In this document: piece after piece, positions 33,658 to 42,958 of the stretch | How positions within the stretch are numbered: position 1 is the stretch's first letter | Layout of the letters: each line of letters begins with the position of its first letter | Origin: Candidatus Gracilibacteria bacterium CG17_big_fil_post_rev_8_21_14_2_50_48_13 | GTDB taxonomy: Bacteria; Patescibacteriota; Gracilibacteria; 1-14-2-50-48-13 | DNA: 56,917 nt | NCBI GenBank assembly: GCA_002783265.1 | Contig: PFFG01000011.1 | Location: forward strand, 1 to 56,917 | Direction: 5' to 3' | The notes under the pieces: generated by a model | Told to the model about the DNA's origin: nothing | The model's input: only the letters and a program-made list of their open reading frames with translations | The model's database searches: none | Made by a program: the position numbers and the translations under genes

Positions 33658-34299
33658 ATGACTAAACCCTACAATCATCGCGATAAATTTTTTAAGAAGG
33701 CAAAGGCCTCCGGCCTTCGTGCCCGTTCTTTCTTTAAAATTGAAGAAATTGATCAACGATTGCACCTCCTGCGACCGGGAATGCATGTGCTCGATCTGGG
33801 CGCAGCGCCTGGAAGTTTTATGCAGTATGCTGTCCGCAATCTCGGTCACGGTGGCTACGTCTTGGGTGTTGATCTATCACTTATGCAACCCGTGGGCGGC
33901 CTTGCAAAGTCTGAGGTCTTACAGGGCGATATTTTTACTGAGGAAACACATGCGCTTGTGCGTGAGAAACACCCTGCACCTTTTGATGCGGTGGTCAGTG
34001 ATCTCGCGCCAAAAACAACGGGCATGAAAGATGTAGATCACTGGAGTAGTATTGAACTTTCCTACGAAGTACTCCGGTACGCGAAAGAGCATTTAAAACG
34101 AGGCGGCCCCTGTCTTATGAAAGTATTCCAGGGGGAGGATTTTGACCGTTTTCTTCGCCATACAAAAAAACTTTTTCGTGATGTGCGCATTGTGAAGCCT
34201 GATGCTACAAGGGATCGCAGTCGAGAGGTGTATGTGGTGGGACTTGGGTTTACCGGAGAGGGAAAAACTCCAAAAACGATCCAAAGTCCAACGGAATAG
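33658..34299 (+). CDS. rlmE: 23S rRNA (uridine2552-2'-O)-methyltransferase (RlmE/FtsJ family)
   Basis: The product has 213 residues from the ATG at 33658, the start that aligns with the family. The SAM loop is VLDLGAAPGSF, and the K-D-K-E catalytic tetrad of 2'-O-methyltransferases is visible: Lys in ARSFFKIEE, Asp in VVSDLAPKTTG, Lys in CLMKVFQG and Glu in SREVYVVG. The target is U2552 in the ribosomal A loop in well-studied homologues. Its 3' end overlaps the convergent PGRP-domain gene by 50 bp. Confidence 0.92.
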   Translation: MTKPYNHRDKFFKKAKASGLRARSFFKIEEIDQRLHLLRPGMHVLDLGAAPGSFMQYAVRNLGHGGYVLGVDLSLMQPVGGLAKSEVLQGDIFTEETHALVREKHPAPFDAVVSDLAPKTTGMKDVDHWSSIELSYEVLRYAKEHLKRGGPCLMKVFQGEDFDRFLRHTKKLFRDVRIVKPDATRDRSREVYVVGLGFTGEGKTPKTIQSPTE

Positions 34300-36916
34300 C
34301 CCCGGCAACTTTTTTTGTGAGGAGACCCAGATCGATAGTATCTATACGTCCTTCAAGACTTAGGGCAAGCTGGACACCGGAAGCAGTGACACTTCCTGTG
34401 GGTATCGTGAAGGTTGCAGTTTGTCCCGGTGAAACGGCAGCGTCACCATTCATAGGTGCACGCAAGGTTCCGGCGAGGAGAATCGAAACTTTACCAGGAC
34501 GCCAGGTGACTGCTCCTGCGTTCTTGACGCTGAGGGTGCTTGATGCGGTCTTTTGGGAGACACTCGTGGTCAGAAGAGAAGCACGAAGCTCTTTGTCTGC
34601 CACAGTGACAGTTTTGTTGATGGGTTTTAGTAAATCCTTTTCGCCAATTTTCAGAGAAAAGGCACCGGTAAATGTTCCTGGAACATAATTTGTTTGAAAT
34701 GGGAAGCGCAGAGCAGTAGTTTTCCCGGGTTCAAGTGTTCGCGCATCAAAGACACCTTTTTCCAGGGTCAGGAGCCCTGCCGTCGTTGGCAATGTCAGCG
34801 TTGGCTCCAGCACAGAGAGGTTTTCCCAGGTCGCCTGAGATGTGTTCGTGACATACATGACATAGGTGCCTGCGGCATCGATGGAGGTGGTGAGATCCGC
34901 CGTCGCCGTCGGGTTAAAGGCGAGTTTCAGGCGACTGTGCTCACCTGGATGCACTATAGAGACGGCTGTTCGTACCGGTGTTCCAAAAAGACTGGCTTCC
35001 TCGTTGATGCGAAGGGTAAATACCAGGGTAAAATTTCCCTCCCTGAGCGGTGCTGTGACCACAAATGGCACATCGACGAAGCCACCTGGTGCCACATCTT
35101 TGGGTAGTTCTGTGCGGTCCGGAAGGGGCGTTAAAGTGCCATCAGCCGAGCTTGTAGCCACCTCAATATAGGCACTGCTGGCTCCAGATTTTTCCCAGGT
35201 GACATTGCCTGAATTTTTCAGGCGCACAGTGCCTCGTATAGGCTCTCCAAATGTATAGCTCGTATAGGTTTGTGTTGCGGAAGCATCACTAAAGGCGACG
35301 GTTCCCTTTTGCATGGTCACGGGTAGTGGAAAAGCGTTCATGGCAAATCGACCGCCGGCAACAGGAAGAATATTGATGTTGCCACTGAAACCTGCATAGC
35401 GATTTTGCAAGGTGAGCTTGAATTCCCCGGTGTCGCCTGGAGGGGTAATGGAGGAAAGGTAGGCAGCTTTAGTTGCTGAAGCGTCGCCGGAAAGGACGCG
35501 AAAGGCTCCCTTCGGAGCATCCACGATGCTTAAAAATGTGGAGGTGTCCCAGGTCTCCGTGCCTGTGTTCACGAGGGTTAGGGTGATGCTTTTTGTTTCT
35601 CCCGGTCCAAATTGTGCTGGTGTTTCAAGCGGGTTAAAGGAACTCGTAAACTTTGCGTTGCTGATAGTTCCCAGAGGACCCGTAGGTGTCACATCGATCC
35701 CACTCATGCTGTCCTTTGTCAGTTGCCGAAGACTCGGTAACTGTGCATAGAGATCTTTTCCAGGACAAGCGGTCGCCGCTTCGTCCGAGTCGCGATGACC
35801 CAGAATACTGTCCGTCGTTTTGCCGTAAAATAGCGATGTTCCTGTGGGGTCAAGATTGTATTTTTTGCTCAGGTAGGCGAGGATTTTTGCAAGCCCCGCC
35901 TTTTGGTTCGCACCAACGGTTTCCGATTCAAAGTTTCCCATGGCGGATACGCCTATGGAGGAAATATTGCGCCAAACTGCATGGGCCGCAACAACTTTGT
36001 CACCACCGAAACGCCCTTCATAGATATTCCCAGTAGGGCCGACGATAAAATTATATCCGATATCTCCCCATCCACGGACGATGGAGTGATAGTAGTAAAT
36101 TCCTCTGAGGGCGATTTCTTCATCTTGGCGGTTGATCACACCATCACCGTTTTGGTCCTTATTCAGTTCCGCCGTATGGTGCACAAACAATTTGCGAATC
36201 TTTGCTGATTTGTTCACGGCCCAGGCAAGCTCCTTGCCACCCACGGAAGGAATACGTTCTTCGATTTTGACATCTTCCGGGTAGGCTGCGGCAACGGCAG
36301 CTGCTTTTTTTTGTATGGCATCGCTGCTGCCTTCAGAACTTCCACAGTACCAGGATTTTGCTGCACACAATTCATCACGCGCTGTATTCCACCCCTCGGC
36401 AAACAAATACTTGTCATCGGCGCCCCATTCGCTTCGAGTGATAATGAGGCCATCCTGCAGGGCATCTGCTCTTCGTGGTGCGAGAGTGAAGTCTATGTGA
36501 TTTTTGGTTTCAAAACTGATTGCTTCCAGGTGTGTAAATTCCACGGGGCCCTCGGCGAGCACTTTCAGCTCCAACGATGGGCTTTGGGGAAGATAGATGC
36601 GTTCAGAAAATCGCTTGTAGTCCTCTTCTCTGGTCATGTCTTCATCGGTATGCAGCACTTCCCAGTCACTCCAGGTGCCTGCCTCTAGGTAGCGCACAAG
36701 AAAATCGATCTCATCGCCACTGGTTGTACTGTAAGTCAGTGCAAGGGATGAAGCGGGAGCAGGAAACTCAGCCGTAAGGACACTATGCGGTGTAAAGGTG
36801 TACGACTGGGTAAGGTCGGTAAAATGCGCCTGGACGGAATACTGCACAGAAAACCGAGCAGGAACAATGCTCCAGAGGAGCGCAAAGACAAGAAGGAAAG
36901 CAAGCGCTTTGCGCAT
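34250..36916 (-). CDS. Secreted PGRP/Amidase_2 protein with EF-hand-like loop and Ig-like repeats
   Basis: The product has 888 residues from the ATG at 36916. The signal peptide is LAFLLVFALLWSIVPA. After an N-terminal beta domain (30-140) comes a peptidoglycan-recognition/amidase domain (about 155-400). Zn ligands are H246 (VHHTA), H374 (GHRD) and C384 (TACPG), with Y288 in IGYNF. An EF-hand-like loop (DQNGDGVINRQD, 254-265) is inserted. The C-terminal half (410-888) holds about four beta-sandwich modules with LVNTGTETW and LKNSGNVTW motifs. It should hydrolyse or bind peptidoglycan outside the cell. It is the last gene of the infB operon, 10 bp after the Wzz-like gene. Confidence 0.88.
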   Translation of the reverse strand: MRKALAFLLVFALLWSIVPARFSVQYSVQAHFTDLTQSYTFTPHSVLTAEFPAPASSLALTYSTTSGDEIDFLVRYLEAGTWSDWEVLHTDEDMTREEDYKRFSERIYLPQSPSLELKVLAEGPVEFTHLEAISFETKNHIDFTLAPRRADALQDGLIITRSEWGADDKYLFAEGWNTARDELCAAKSWYCGSSEGSSDAIQKKAAAVAAAYPEDVKIEERIPSVGGKELAWAVNKSAKIRKLFVHHTAELNKDQNGDGVINRQDEEIALRGIYYYHSIVRGWGDIGYNFIVGPTGNIYEGRFGGDKVVAAHAVWRNISSIGVSAMGNFESETVGANQKAGLAKILAYLSKKYNLDPTGTSLFYGKTTDSILGHRDSDEAATACPGKDLYAQLPSLRQLTKDSMSGIDVTPTGPLGTISNAKFTSSFNPLETPAQFGPGETKSITLTLVNTGTETWDTSTFLSIVDAPKGAFRVLSGDASATKAAYLSSITPPGDTGEFKLTLQNRYAGFSGNINILPVAGGRFAMNAFPLPVTMQKGTVAFSDASATQTYTSYTFGEPIRGTVRLKNSGNVTWEKSGASSAYIEVATSSADGTLTPLPDRTELPKDVAPGGFVDVPFVVTAPLREGNFTLVFTLRINEEASLFGTPVRTAVSIVHPGEHSRLKLAFNPTATADLTTSIDAAGTYVMYVTNTSQATWENLSVLEPTLTLPTTAGLLTLEKGVFDARTLEPGKTTALRFPFQTNYVPGTFTGAFSLKIGEKDLLKPINKTVTVADKELRASLLTTSVSQKTASSTLSVKNAGAVTWRPGKVSILLAGTLRAPMNGDAAVSPGQTATFTIPTGSVTASGVQLALSLEGRIDTIDLGLLTKKVAGAIPLDFGSFLEFFPLR

Positions 36917-36926
36917 GGAGATGGAT

Positions 36927-38111
36927 TTATGAAGCAAAGATGAGCACACGATCTGTTGTACTGACTTGCGCTATATGTCGCAGGGTTGCCAGTTTGGTCA
37001 CGCCGACCTTCACCACAACGACCATAAGTACACCTTCAAGGAGATAGACATAGGGGCTTTCAGGTAGTGAAGCAGAAAGAATGGCGACATCATGCGCATC
37101 AGAAAGAGCCTGTATATGGGTTGTACTTGGTATTCGCCCCTGTCCGCTTCCGATAAAACGGAGGAGAGGATCCTCAGGGTGCAATTGCATGGCAACCTTG
37201 ACGAGCTCTTCTGCGGAGAGATTATCAAAGAATCCCTTCACTTTGCCAAGTCGGCTTCCAACGCCTGACGCTTCCAGAAGGCCAGTACTACCAGCATTCC
37301 CCTCGATGAGGACAGTTTTTTGAGCGAGAAGACTGGAAGCTTCCTTCGCGATAGCTAGAGCAGAGGCTTCCTTTGGTGCATGGGTATCCACGATAAGTGC
37401 CGTGCCTCCCTCTTTTGCAAGCAGTGCAGCGAGAGCACGGAGATCATGAATATGAGAGAGTTTTCCAAGAGAGGTATTGCCCAAAATCTGCTCGGCCTGA
37501 TGGGGAAACAAGACGACGCCCCGCAGGAGATCGATGAGAATAACCAAAAGACAAAGGAGAATAAAGACGGCGGTAAAGGCGACACCTGCAGCGAGCACAC
37601 TACTTGTTTTTGACTCTTCAATCGTGGATTGAAAATCCACCAGATCATAGCTGGAGTTACTCGCCTCGTTCACTTTCGCGACACGCTCCTTGAGATAATT
37701 TTGGAGTGCAGTACCCAAATCTTCCACGAGAGACTTGCTGGACGCGGTGAACAAAATATTCAAATTTTGTTTCTCCTGTTTACGCACCTTAATCATGCTG
37801 TCGAGAGGGAGATCCTTTGCTGCTGGGACGCGGTCTCGGAGATCCGTAAAGACAGAAGGATTCCGGAACCAACCAATGATGGCTTCTGCAAAACGGTCCG
37901 CCGATTCAAAGTAGGACAGTGGATCGTAGTTTGCATCGATGAGGCGAGTGGGATCTACCTTTGTGGTCGTGGAAAAGACAATCGTATTCTTATACTCCAC
38001 CGGCATGAGATATTTCACATATCCAAAGGCGCCTGCTCCCGCTAGAAGAGATATGAGAAGCACTTTAATGATGTGACGCTGAAGAATCTGTAAAAGGTAG
38101 ATGAGTTCCAT
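36927..38111 (-). CDS. Wzz-type polysaccharide co-polymerase with degenerate kinase-like domain
   Basis: The 394-residue protein has two transmembrane helices (about 13-32 and 178-202) enclosing a Wzz-type extracytoplasmic domain (EYKNTIVFSTT, LDSMIKVRKQEKQNLNILFTA). The cytoplasmic part (215-394) follows the layout of BY-kinases such as the CapB type (ALIVDTHAP, KTVLIEGN, DVAILSASLP). It has no recognisable Walker A, Walker A' or tyrosine cluster, so it is probably kinase-dead. Wzz proteins set the chain length of exported polysaccharide. Its position beside a GT4 glycosyltransferase fits that role. Confidence 0.8.
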   Translation of the reverse strand: MELIYLLQILQRHIIKVLLISLLAGAGAFGYVKYLMPVEYKNTIVFSTTTKVDPTRLIDANYDPLSYFESADRFAEAIIGWFRNPSVFTDLRDRVPAAKDLPLDSMIKVRKQEKQNLNILFTASSKSLVEDLGTALQNYLKERVAKVNEASNSSYDLVDFQSTIEESKTSSVLAAGVAFTAVFILLCLLVILIDLLRGVVLFPHQAEQILGNTSLGKLSHIHDLRALAALLAKEGGTALIVDTHAPKEASALAIAKEASSLLAQKTVLIEGNAGSTGLLEASGVGSRLGKVKGFFDNLSAEELVKVAMQLHPEDPLLRFIGSGQGRIPSTTHIQALSDAHDVAILSASLPESPYVYLLEGVLMVVVVKVGVTKLATLRHIAQVSTTDRVLIFAS

Positions 38112-38129
38112 AAAGGGAGGTTTGAAAAG

Positions 38130-39296
38130 TTAAGAATGTTGATCGAAAACGATACCACGGCCACGGCTTTGTTTCCAACGAAGGAGCGTGTCGTCGACAT
38201 ATTGGGACAGCTGTGTGATGAAACGCTGCGTATCAAACTGCGCTGCATGGTCCTGAAGCACCGTAGGAGAAAAAAGAGAGTCCTCAAAGGCAAGAAGTTT
38301 TTCCGTTAAACACTCTGCCGTTTGTTCTTCCATAAGGACACCGGTTTTCCCAGGGATCACAAGTTCGGCCGTGCCACCCTTCCCGAGGCCAATAACGGGA
38401 GTTCCCGCGGCCATGGCTTCGACGGTCACGATACCGAAATCTTCTATTTGCGGCACAATAAAGGCACGAGCGCCTCCAAACAAGGTAGGAACCTCCTCTT
38501 CTGGTATAAAACCAAGAAATTCAATATTGGATTTCGCCTTCGCCATAAGTCGCTCACGTTCAGGACCTTTGCCAAAGATCTTGAGTGGGAGCCCCGTTGC
38601 ATTAAAGGCATCCACTATGATATCAAACCGCTTGTTCGGAACGAGGCGACCACCTGCGAGAAAGTAGTTTTGTTTATCAAAAGTTCCTGCAAAACGTTTC
38701 GTATCGACAGGTGGATAAATGACGGTGCTGGGTCGGCGATAAAACTTTGCAATTTGACCGGCAATATACGATGAATTTCCAATGAAGGCATCAACGCGAT
38801 CTGAGGCAAGCCTGTCCCAAATGCGGATGTTATGAATCATGCGATCAACGGCGCCCTTCACAAACGGTAGATGGGGGGTATTTTCCTTGAGGTACCGATG
38901 GGAATTTTCCCAGGCATAGCGCATGGGGGAATGGCAATAGGCAATATGGAGCGTATCCGTGTTTGTAATAATACCTTTGCTGCAGGAATGATTACTGGAG
39001 ATAACCAAGTCATACCCCGAGAAGTCGAAACTCTCGAAGGCAAGGGGCATAAAGGGCAGGAAGAGTTGAAACTTCTTGCGTGCAAACCAGGAAAAGGGCG
39101 GTTTATCTAAAAAGGAGGTGATGACCTCGCGACCTTTGAACATGGGCAGCTCCTCTGGGCGATATACGGTGGTATAGATAGGTGCCTTTGGAAACAGATT
39201 GGACAATTCAAGCAGGACGCGGTTTTCTCCACCAAAACTGGTCATCCAATCGGTGACCAGAGCAACTTTGAGCTCATCTTTCCTACTGCTGTGCAT
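38130..39296 (-). CDS. Glycosyltransferase family 4
   Basis: The 388-residue GT-B enzyme transfers an activated sugar, probably for surface polysaccharide or glycolipid. The N-terminal domain has DWMTSFGGENRVLLEL. The C-terminal domain has AGGRLVPNKRFDIIVDAF, GKGPERERL and the E-x7-E motif (EDFGIVTVEA), followed by GTPVIGLGKGGTAE, which are the donor-binding motifs. Acceptor and sugar cannot be told from sequence. It lies 11 bp after infB and 18 bp before the Wzz-like gene. Confidence 0.92.
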   Translation of the reverse strand: MHSSRKDELKVALVTDWMTSFGGENRVLLELSNLFPKAPIYTTVYRPEELPMFKGREVITSFLDKPPFSWFARKKFQLFLPFMPLAFESFDFSGYDLVISSNHSCSKGIITNTDTLHIAYCHSPMRYAWENSHRYLKENTPHLPFVKGAVDRMIHNIRIWDRLASDRVDAFIGNSSYIAGQIAKFYRRPSTVIYPPVDTKRFAGTFDKQNYFLAGGRLVPNKRFDIIVDAFNATGLPLKIFGKGPERERLMAKAKSNIEFLGFIPEEEVPTLFGGARAFIVPQIEDFGIVTVEAMAAGTPVIGLGKGGTAELVIPGKTGVLMEEQTAECLTEKLLAFEDSLFSPTVLQDHAAQFDTQRFITQLSQYVDDTLLRWKQSRGRGIVFDQHS

Positions 39297-39307
39297 ACAT
39301 CAAAGAA

Positions 39308-41713
39308 TTATAAGGTGCGCTCAATACGTTCAATTTTGTACACTTCAAAAATATCCTTTGGTTCCGGTGTGCATTTACTGATAAAGCGTATTCCACATTC
39401 ATGACCTTCACCAATTTCCTGAACGGTTTCTGTTCCCTTTTGGAGGGAATCAATTTTTCCTTCACCGACTAATTTATCGCCACGAATGACGCGCACATCT
39501 GCCTTGGCATAGAGCTTGCCCTTGAGAACGCGACCACCGATAATCATATATTTTCTCGACGAGAAGAACATTTGCATCACTTCGAAGTCACCAAGATGCA
39601 CCTCGCGAAGTTCTGGATCAAGCATGCCGGAAAGCAGGCTCGCAATTTCTTCCGTCAGGTGGTAAATGACGCGGTAATTCTTGATGGTGACATTCATCTT
39701 TTCCGCACTCTTATCGACCTGTGGTGAGCTGGCAACATTAAAGCCAATAATCAGCCCCTGCGCTGCTGATGCCATAAGCACATCAGTTTCTGTGACATTC
39801 CCTACCCCACTATGAATAATAGTCACTTCTACCTCTGTGGTATTGAGTTTGAGGAGGGAGTTGCGCACAGCTTCCAGGGATCCCTTTGTGTCTGCTTTTA
39901 ACACAATTTTGAGCTGTTTCAGATCGCCCTGACCGATGCGGGAAATGAGGTCGTTAAAGGTCACGCCAACTCCGGCTTTAAAGGAAGAACTTGCACGCAG
40001 TGATTTCACCTCGACGGCTTTTTCACGGGCCAGTCGCTCAGAGGTGACTGCCTGAAGAATATCGCCCACATGAGGAGTCTCGGAAAACCCTGCGATACGG
40101 ACAGGTGTTCCTGGACCAGCAGTTTTGAGACGCTTTCCTCGGGATGAGAGCATGATTTTCACACGACCATAAGCTTCACCAACAACAAAGTTATCCATAA
40201 GGTTGAGTGTTCCTGTGCTCACAAGGACCGTTGCAACGGGCCCCATACTTGGGTCGAGATGGGCTTCAATAATGGTTCCGAGGGCAAGTCGGTTCGGATT
40301 CGCGCGAAGATTCGCCATATCCGCCACGAGGAGAATCATTTCGAGAAGGGTTTCAATCCCCTCACCTGTTTTCGCGGAAATGGGCGTCATGATGGTATCG
40401 CCACCCCACGCCTCTGGCACAAGATTGTGTTCTGCAAGTTCGGCCATAACCTTATCGGGCTGTGCGCCCTCTTTATCCATTTTATTGAGTGCAACGATGA
40501 CAGGAATTCCAGCATCGCGTGCGTGATTGATTGCTTCAATCGTTTGTGGCTTCACACCTTCATCAGCGGCAACAACAAGAATGGCAATGTCGGTAGCCTT
40601 CGCGCCACGGGCACGCATGGCGGTAAAGGCCTCATGTCCTGGTGTGTCCAAAAAAGTAATTTGTCTGTCTTGAATATCCACCTGGTAGGCACCAATTTGC
40701 TGCGTAATACCACCCGCCTCCGTGGAAACTACTTTTGATTTGCGGATGTAGTCAAGAAGCGACGTCTTTCCGTGGTCAACGTGTCCCATGATACTGACGA
40801 TGGGTGCGCGTGGAGAAAGGGTTGAAGGGTCTTCATTTTCCAGCATTTTCGACAGGTTTCCCACCATAAGGTCTGTCGTGGAGAAGGTCGATTCCTCTTT
40901 TTTAATGGTGAGTTGAAATTCACTAGCGATAAGGGCAGCTGTATCAAAATCAATTTTGTGATTAATGGTCACGAAGACACCATTTTTGAGAAGTTCTGCA
41001 ATAATTTTTCCCGCTGGAATACCAATTTTTTCTGAAAACTCCTTAACAGAAATCAGTTCAGGAATCGTCACATTGTCCTTTGGGGTGAGATCGACCTCCG
41101 CTTTTTTGCGATGTTCATTTTTTAGCTGTATCTCTTCATCTTCTTCATCCTCATCGTCCACTCGTGCGACTTTCTTTTGTGCTTTGCGACTAAGACGCTC
41201 TTCCTGACGTTCGACGCGATTAATGGTCTGATCAAGCTCTTCTTCCTCGTCGAGGTCAGTAGTGGTTTCTTCATCGGATTCCAGATCAATATCCAGTGCT
41301 ATTGCCCCAGCATTGACACTCAGGGTCTTTACTTCCACTTTTTTCTTGTTGCGGGCTGCCTGTGCTTCCGCTGCTTTTTTCTCTTCTTCTTTTTTCTTAT
41401 CGGCAGCTTTCTTACGGTTTTCCTCACGTTTCTTGCGTTTTCGGTCTTCCTCATCCTCCACCTCTACGGTTGAGGAATGGGAAAATAGTGCATCCTTGGT
41501 GGGAATAATATCGGCTCCGGATGTGTCTTCTTCGACGGAACGACGAAGAAGAGGTGCATGATCTTCCTTGTATTGGGAAACTATTTCCGGAACGATATCA
41601 TCGGAGACACTGCGGGCAGTGGCACTGATCTCATAACCGAGTCGGTGAATAATATCGCGTAATTCTTTTGTGGTGCGTGCGCCTAGCTGGGCTTGGAGGT
41701 CTGATAACTTCAT
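39308..41713 (-). CDS. infB: Translation initiation factor IF-2
   Basis: IF-2 is the GTPase that places initiator fMet-tRNA on the ribosome. The product has 801 residues from the ATG at 41713. An N-terminal IF2_N helix bundle ([11 protein letters not shown]) precedes a Glu/Lys-rich linker (about 75-200) and a second IF2_N-like module ([11 protein letters not shown]). The G domain has [20 protein letters not shown] and ALNKMDKEG, and the beta-barrel and C2 fMet-binding domains follow. The usual nusA and rbfA neighbours are absent. Instead it heads an operon with three cell-surface genes. Confidence 0.97.
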   Translation of the reverse strand: MKLSDLQAQLGARTTKELRDIIHRLGYEISATARSVSDDIVPEIVSQYKEDHAPLLRRSVEEDTSGADIIPTKDALFSHSSTVEVEDEEDRKRKKREENRKKAADKKKEEEKKAAEAQAARNKKKVEVKTLSVNAGAIALDIDLESDEETTTDLDEEEELDQTINRVERQEERLSRKAQKKVARVDDEDEEDEEIQLKNEHRKKAEVDLTPKDNVTIPELISVKEFSEKIGIPAGKIIAELLKNGVFVTINHKIDFDTAALIASEFQLTIKKEESTFSTTDLMVGNLSKMLENEDPSTLSPRAPIVSIMGHVDHGKTSLLDYIRKSKVVSTEAGGITQQIGAYQVDIQDRQITFLDTPGHEAFTAMRARGAKATDIAILVVAADEGVKPQTIEAINHARDAGIPVIVALNKMDKEGAQPDKVMAELAEHNLVPEAWGGDTIMTPISAKTGEGIETLLEMILLVADMANLRANPNRLALGTIIEAHLDPSMGPVATVLVSTGTLNLMDNFVVGEAYGRVKIMLSSRGKRLKTAGPGTPVRIAGFSETPHVGDILQAVTSERLAREKAVEVKSLRASSSFKAGVGVTFNDLISRIGQGDLKQLKIVLKADTKGSLEAVRNSLLKLNTTEVEVTIIHSGVGNVTETDVLMASAAQGLIIGFNVASSPQVDKSAEKMNVTIKNYRVIYHLTEEIASLLSGMLDPELREVHLGDFEVMQMFFSSRKYMIIGGRVLKGKLYAKADVRVIRGDKLVGEGKIDSLQKGTETVQEIGEGHECGIRFISKCTPEPKDIFEVYKIERIERTL

Positions 41714-41867
41714 GGAACCGGTCGGGATCAATAGTGCAAAATGTCTGCTTCATTCTACGTTTTGGCCGCTTCATGTCAACTCTCGAGGCATTCTGATCTC
41801 ATTGTCATGTTTTTTAAACGACGCAAGTCATACTAGAGGTCCGAATGGGGCCCCTTGTGGTATACTT

Positions 41868-42500
41868 ATGCATGAATTACCTTATAAAAACACACCCGTG
41901 GCGTCCCAACTCGAAAAAATCGCATTGGCACTAGATATGCTTGAAAGTGCAGAAACAGCAGTCCGTTCTGCGAGACACTTGCTTTCAGAGCTAACTGGAG
42001 CAAAAGGCATTGTCCAAAAGCAGTCTCTCACGCAGTCTCTTTCTGATGTGAATGCTCCAGAAATGCACGGTGACCTGAAAATTATTGAGGGTGTTTTTGA
42101 TGGAGAGCGCATGATTGGTAAAGACAATCACCAATATGCGGTTCCAGCGAACTATGCGAGTAAATCAAAATTGGTGTCCGGTGACCTGCTCAAGCTGACT
42201 ATTCACCCTGATGGAAGCTATAAATACAAGCAAATTCAGAAGGTGGAAAGCAAAAATATTATGGGAACACTGACCTACGATGGAGGAAAATATAAGGTGC
42301 TTGCGAATGGAAAACTCTACAACGTCCTTCTTGCTTCTGTGACATATTTTAAGGGAGAGGTTGGCGACAAGGTGAGTATTATTGTTCCAGAACATCAGGA
42401 GACAGACTGGGCGACGGTAGATGTGATTATTCCTCAGACGGATACGGATTACGGTGACGAGGAGATTTTGCAGGAAGCGTTGCAAAAAGACGCGGAGTAG
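41868..42500 (+). CDS. Hypothetical protein, two-domain beta-rich
   Basis: The product has about 210 residues from the ATG at 41868; a GTG at 41898 is the alternative start. An N-terminal helix pair (EKIALALDMLESAETAVRSARHLLSELTG) is followed by a beta-rich region with a repeated pattern (IIEGVFDGERMIGKDNHQYAVP; IMGTLTYDGGKYKVLANGKLYNVL) and an acidic C-terminus. It resembles conserved unnamed Patescibacteria proteins, but I assign no function. OB- or SH3-like barrels that bind RNA are a possibility (inference). It precedes tsaE by 29 bp. TATACT (41861-41866) sits right before the ATG. Confidence 0.68.
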   Translation: MHELPYKNTPVASQLEKIALALDMLESAETAVRSARHLLSELTGAKGIVQKQSLTQSLSDVNAPEMHGDLKIIEGVFDGERMIGKDNHQYAVPANYASKSKLVSGDLLKLTIHPDGSYKYKQIQKVESKNIMGTLTYDGGKYKVLANGKLYNVLLASVTYFKGEVGDKVSIIVPEHQETDWATVDVIIPQTDTDYGDEEILQEALQKDAE

Positions 42501-42529
42501 GTAAGGTGATGGGGCAATAATCCCATCGT

Positions 42530-42958
42530 ATGACTAGCTTTTCTTCCGTTGATACAACTGGTCTCAAGGCTGCGGCGGCGTATCTTTATGAGCAAGTGCA
42601 AGATGCGTCTTTTGCGGTCGTTTTGTTGTCTGGTGACCTTGGTGCAGGGAAAACCACGCTCACGCAGGAAGTTGCGCATCTCTTTGGTCTCGAGGGGATT
42701 TCAAGCCCAACCTACAGTGTGTTGAAAAGTTACGACCTACCCGATGGAAGAGAGATGCACCATCTGGATTTATATCGCACTGTATCCCGTGAGGAGCTCG
42801 AAGTTGCGGGGATCATGGAGCTTTTCTGGAAAGAGCGGGGTATATTCTTTGTCGAGTGGCCAAAATTTCTCGAGGATGTTCTTCCGCATGTACCGAAAAT
42901 CCTCCATGTAACCTGCACCCTCCATCCAGATGGACGTCGTGAAGTTGCTATCACATGA
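42530..42958 (+). CDS. tsaE: tRNA threonylcarbamoyladenosine biosynthesis ATPase TsaE
   Basis: TsaE works with TsaB and TsaD to make t6A37 in ANN-decoding tRNAs. The 142-residue P-loop protein shows SGDLGAGKTTLTQ (Walker A), SSPTYSVLKSY (the STYxxxxxY-like switch), HHLDLYR and FFVEWPKF, all as expected. tsaB and tsaD are not in the window. Its stop overlaps the start of the GT2 gene (ATGA). Confidence 0.95.
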   Translation: MTSFSSVDTTGLKAAAAYLYEQVQDASFAVVLLSGDLGAGKTTLTQEVAHLFGLEGISSPTYSVLKSYDLPDGREMHHLDLYRTVSREELEVAGIMELFWKERGIFFVEWPKFLEDVLPHVPKILHVTCTLHPDGRREVAIT

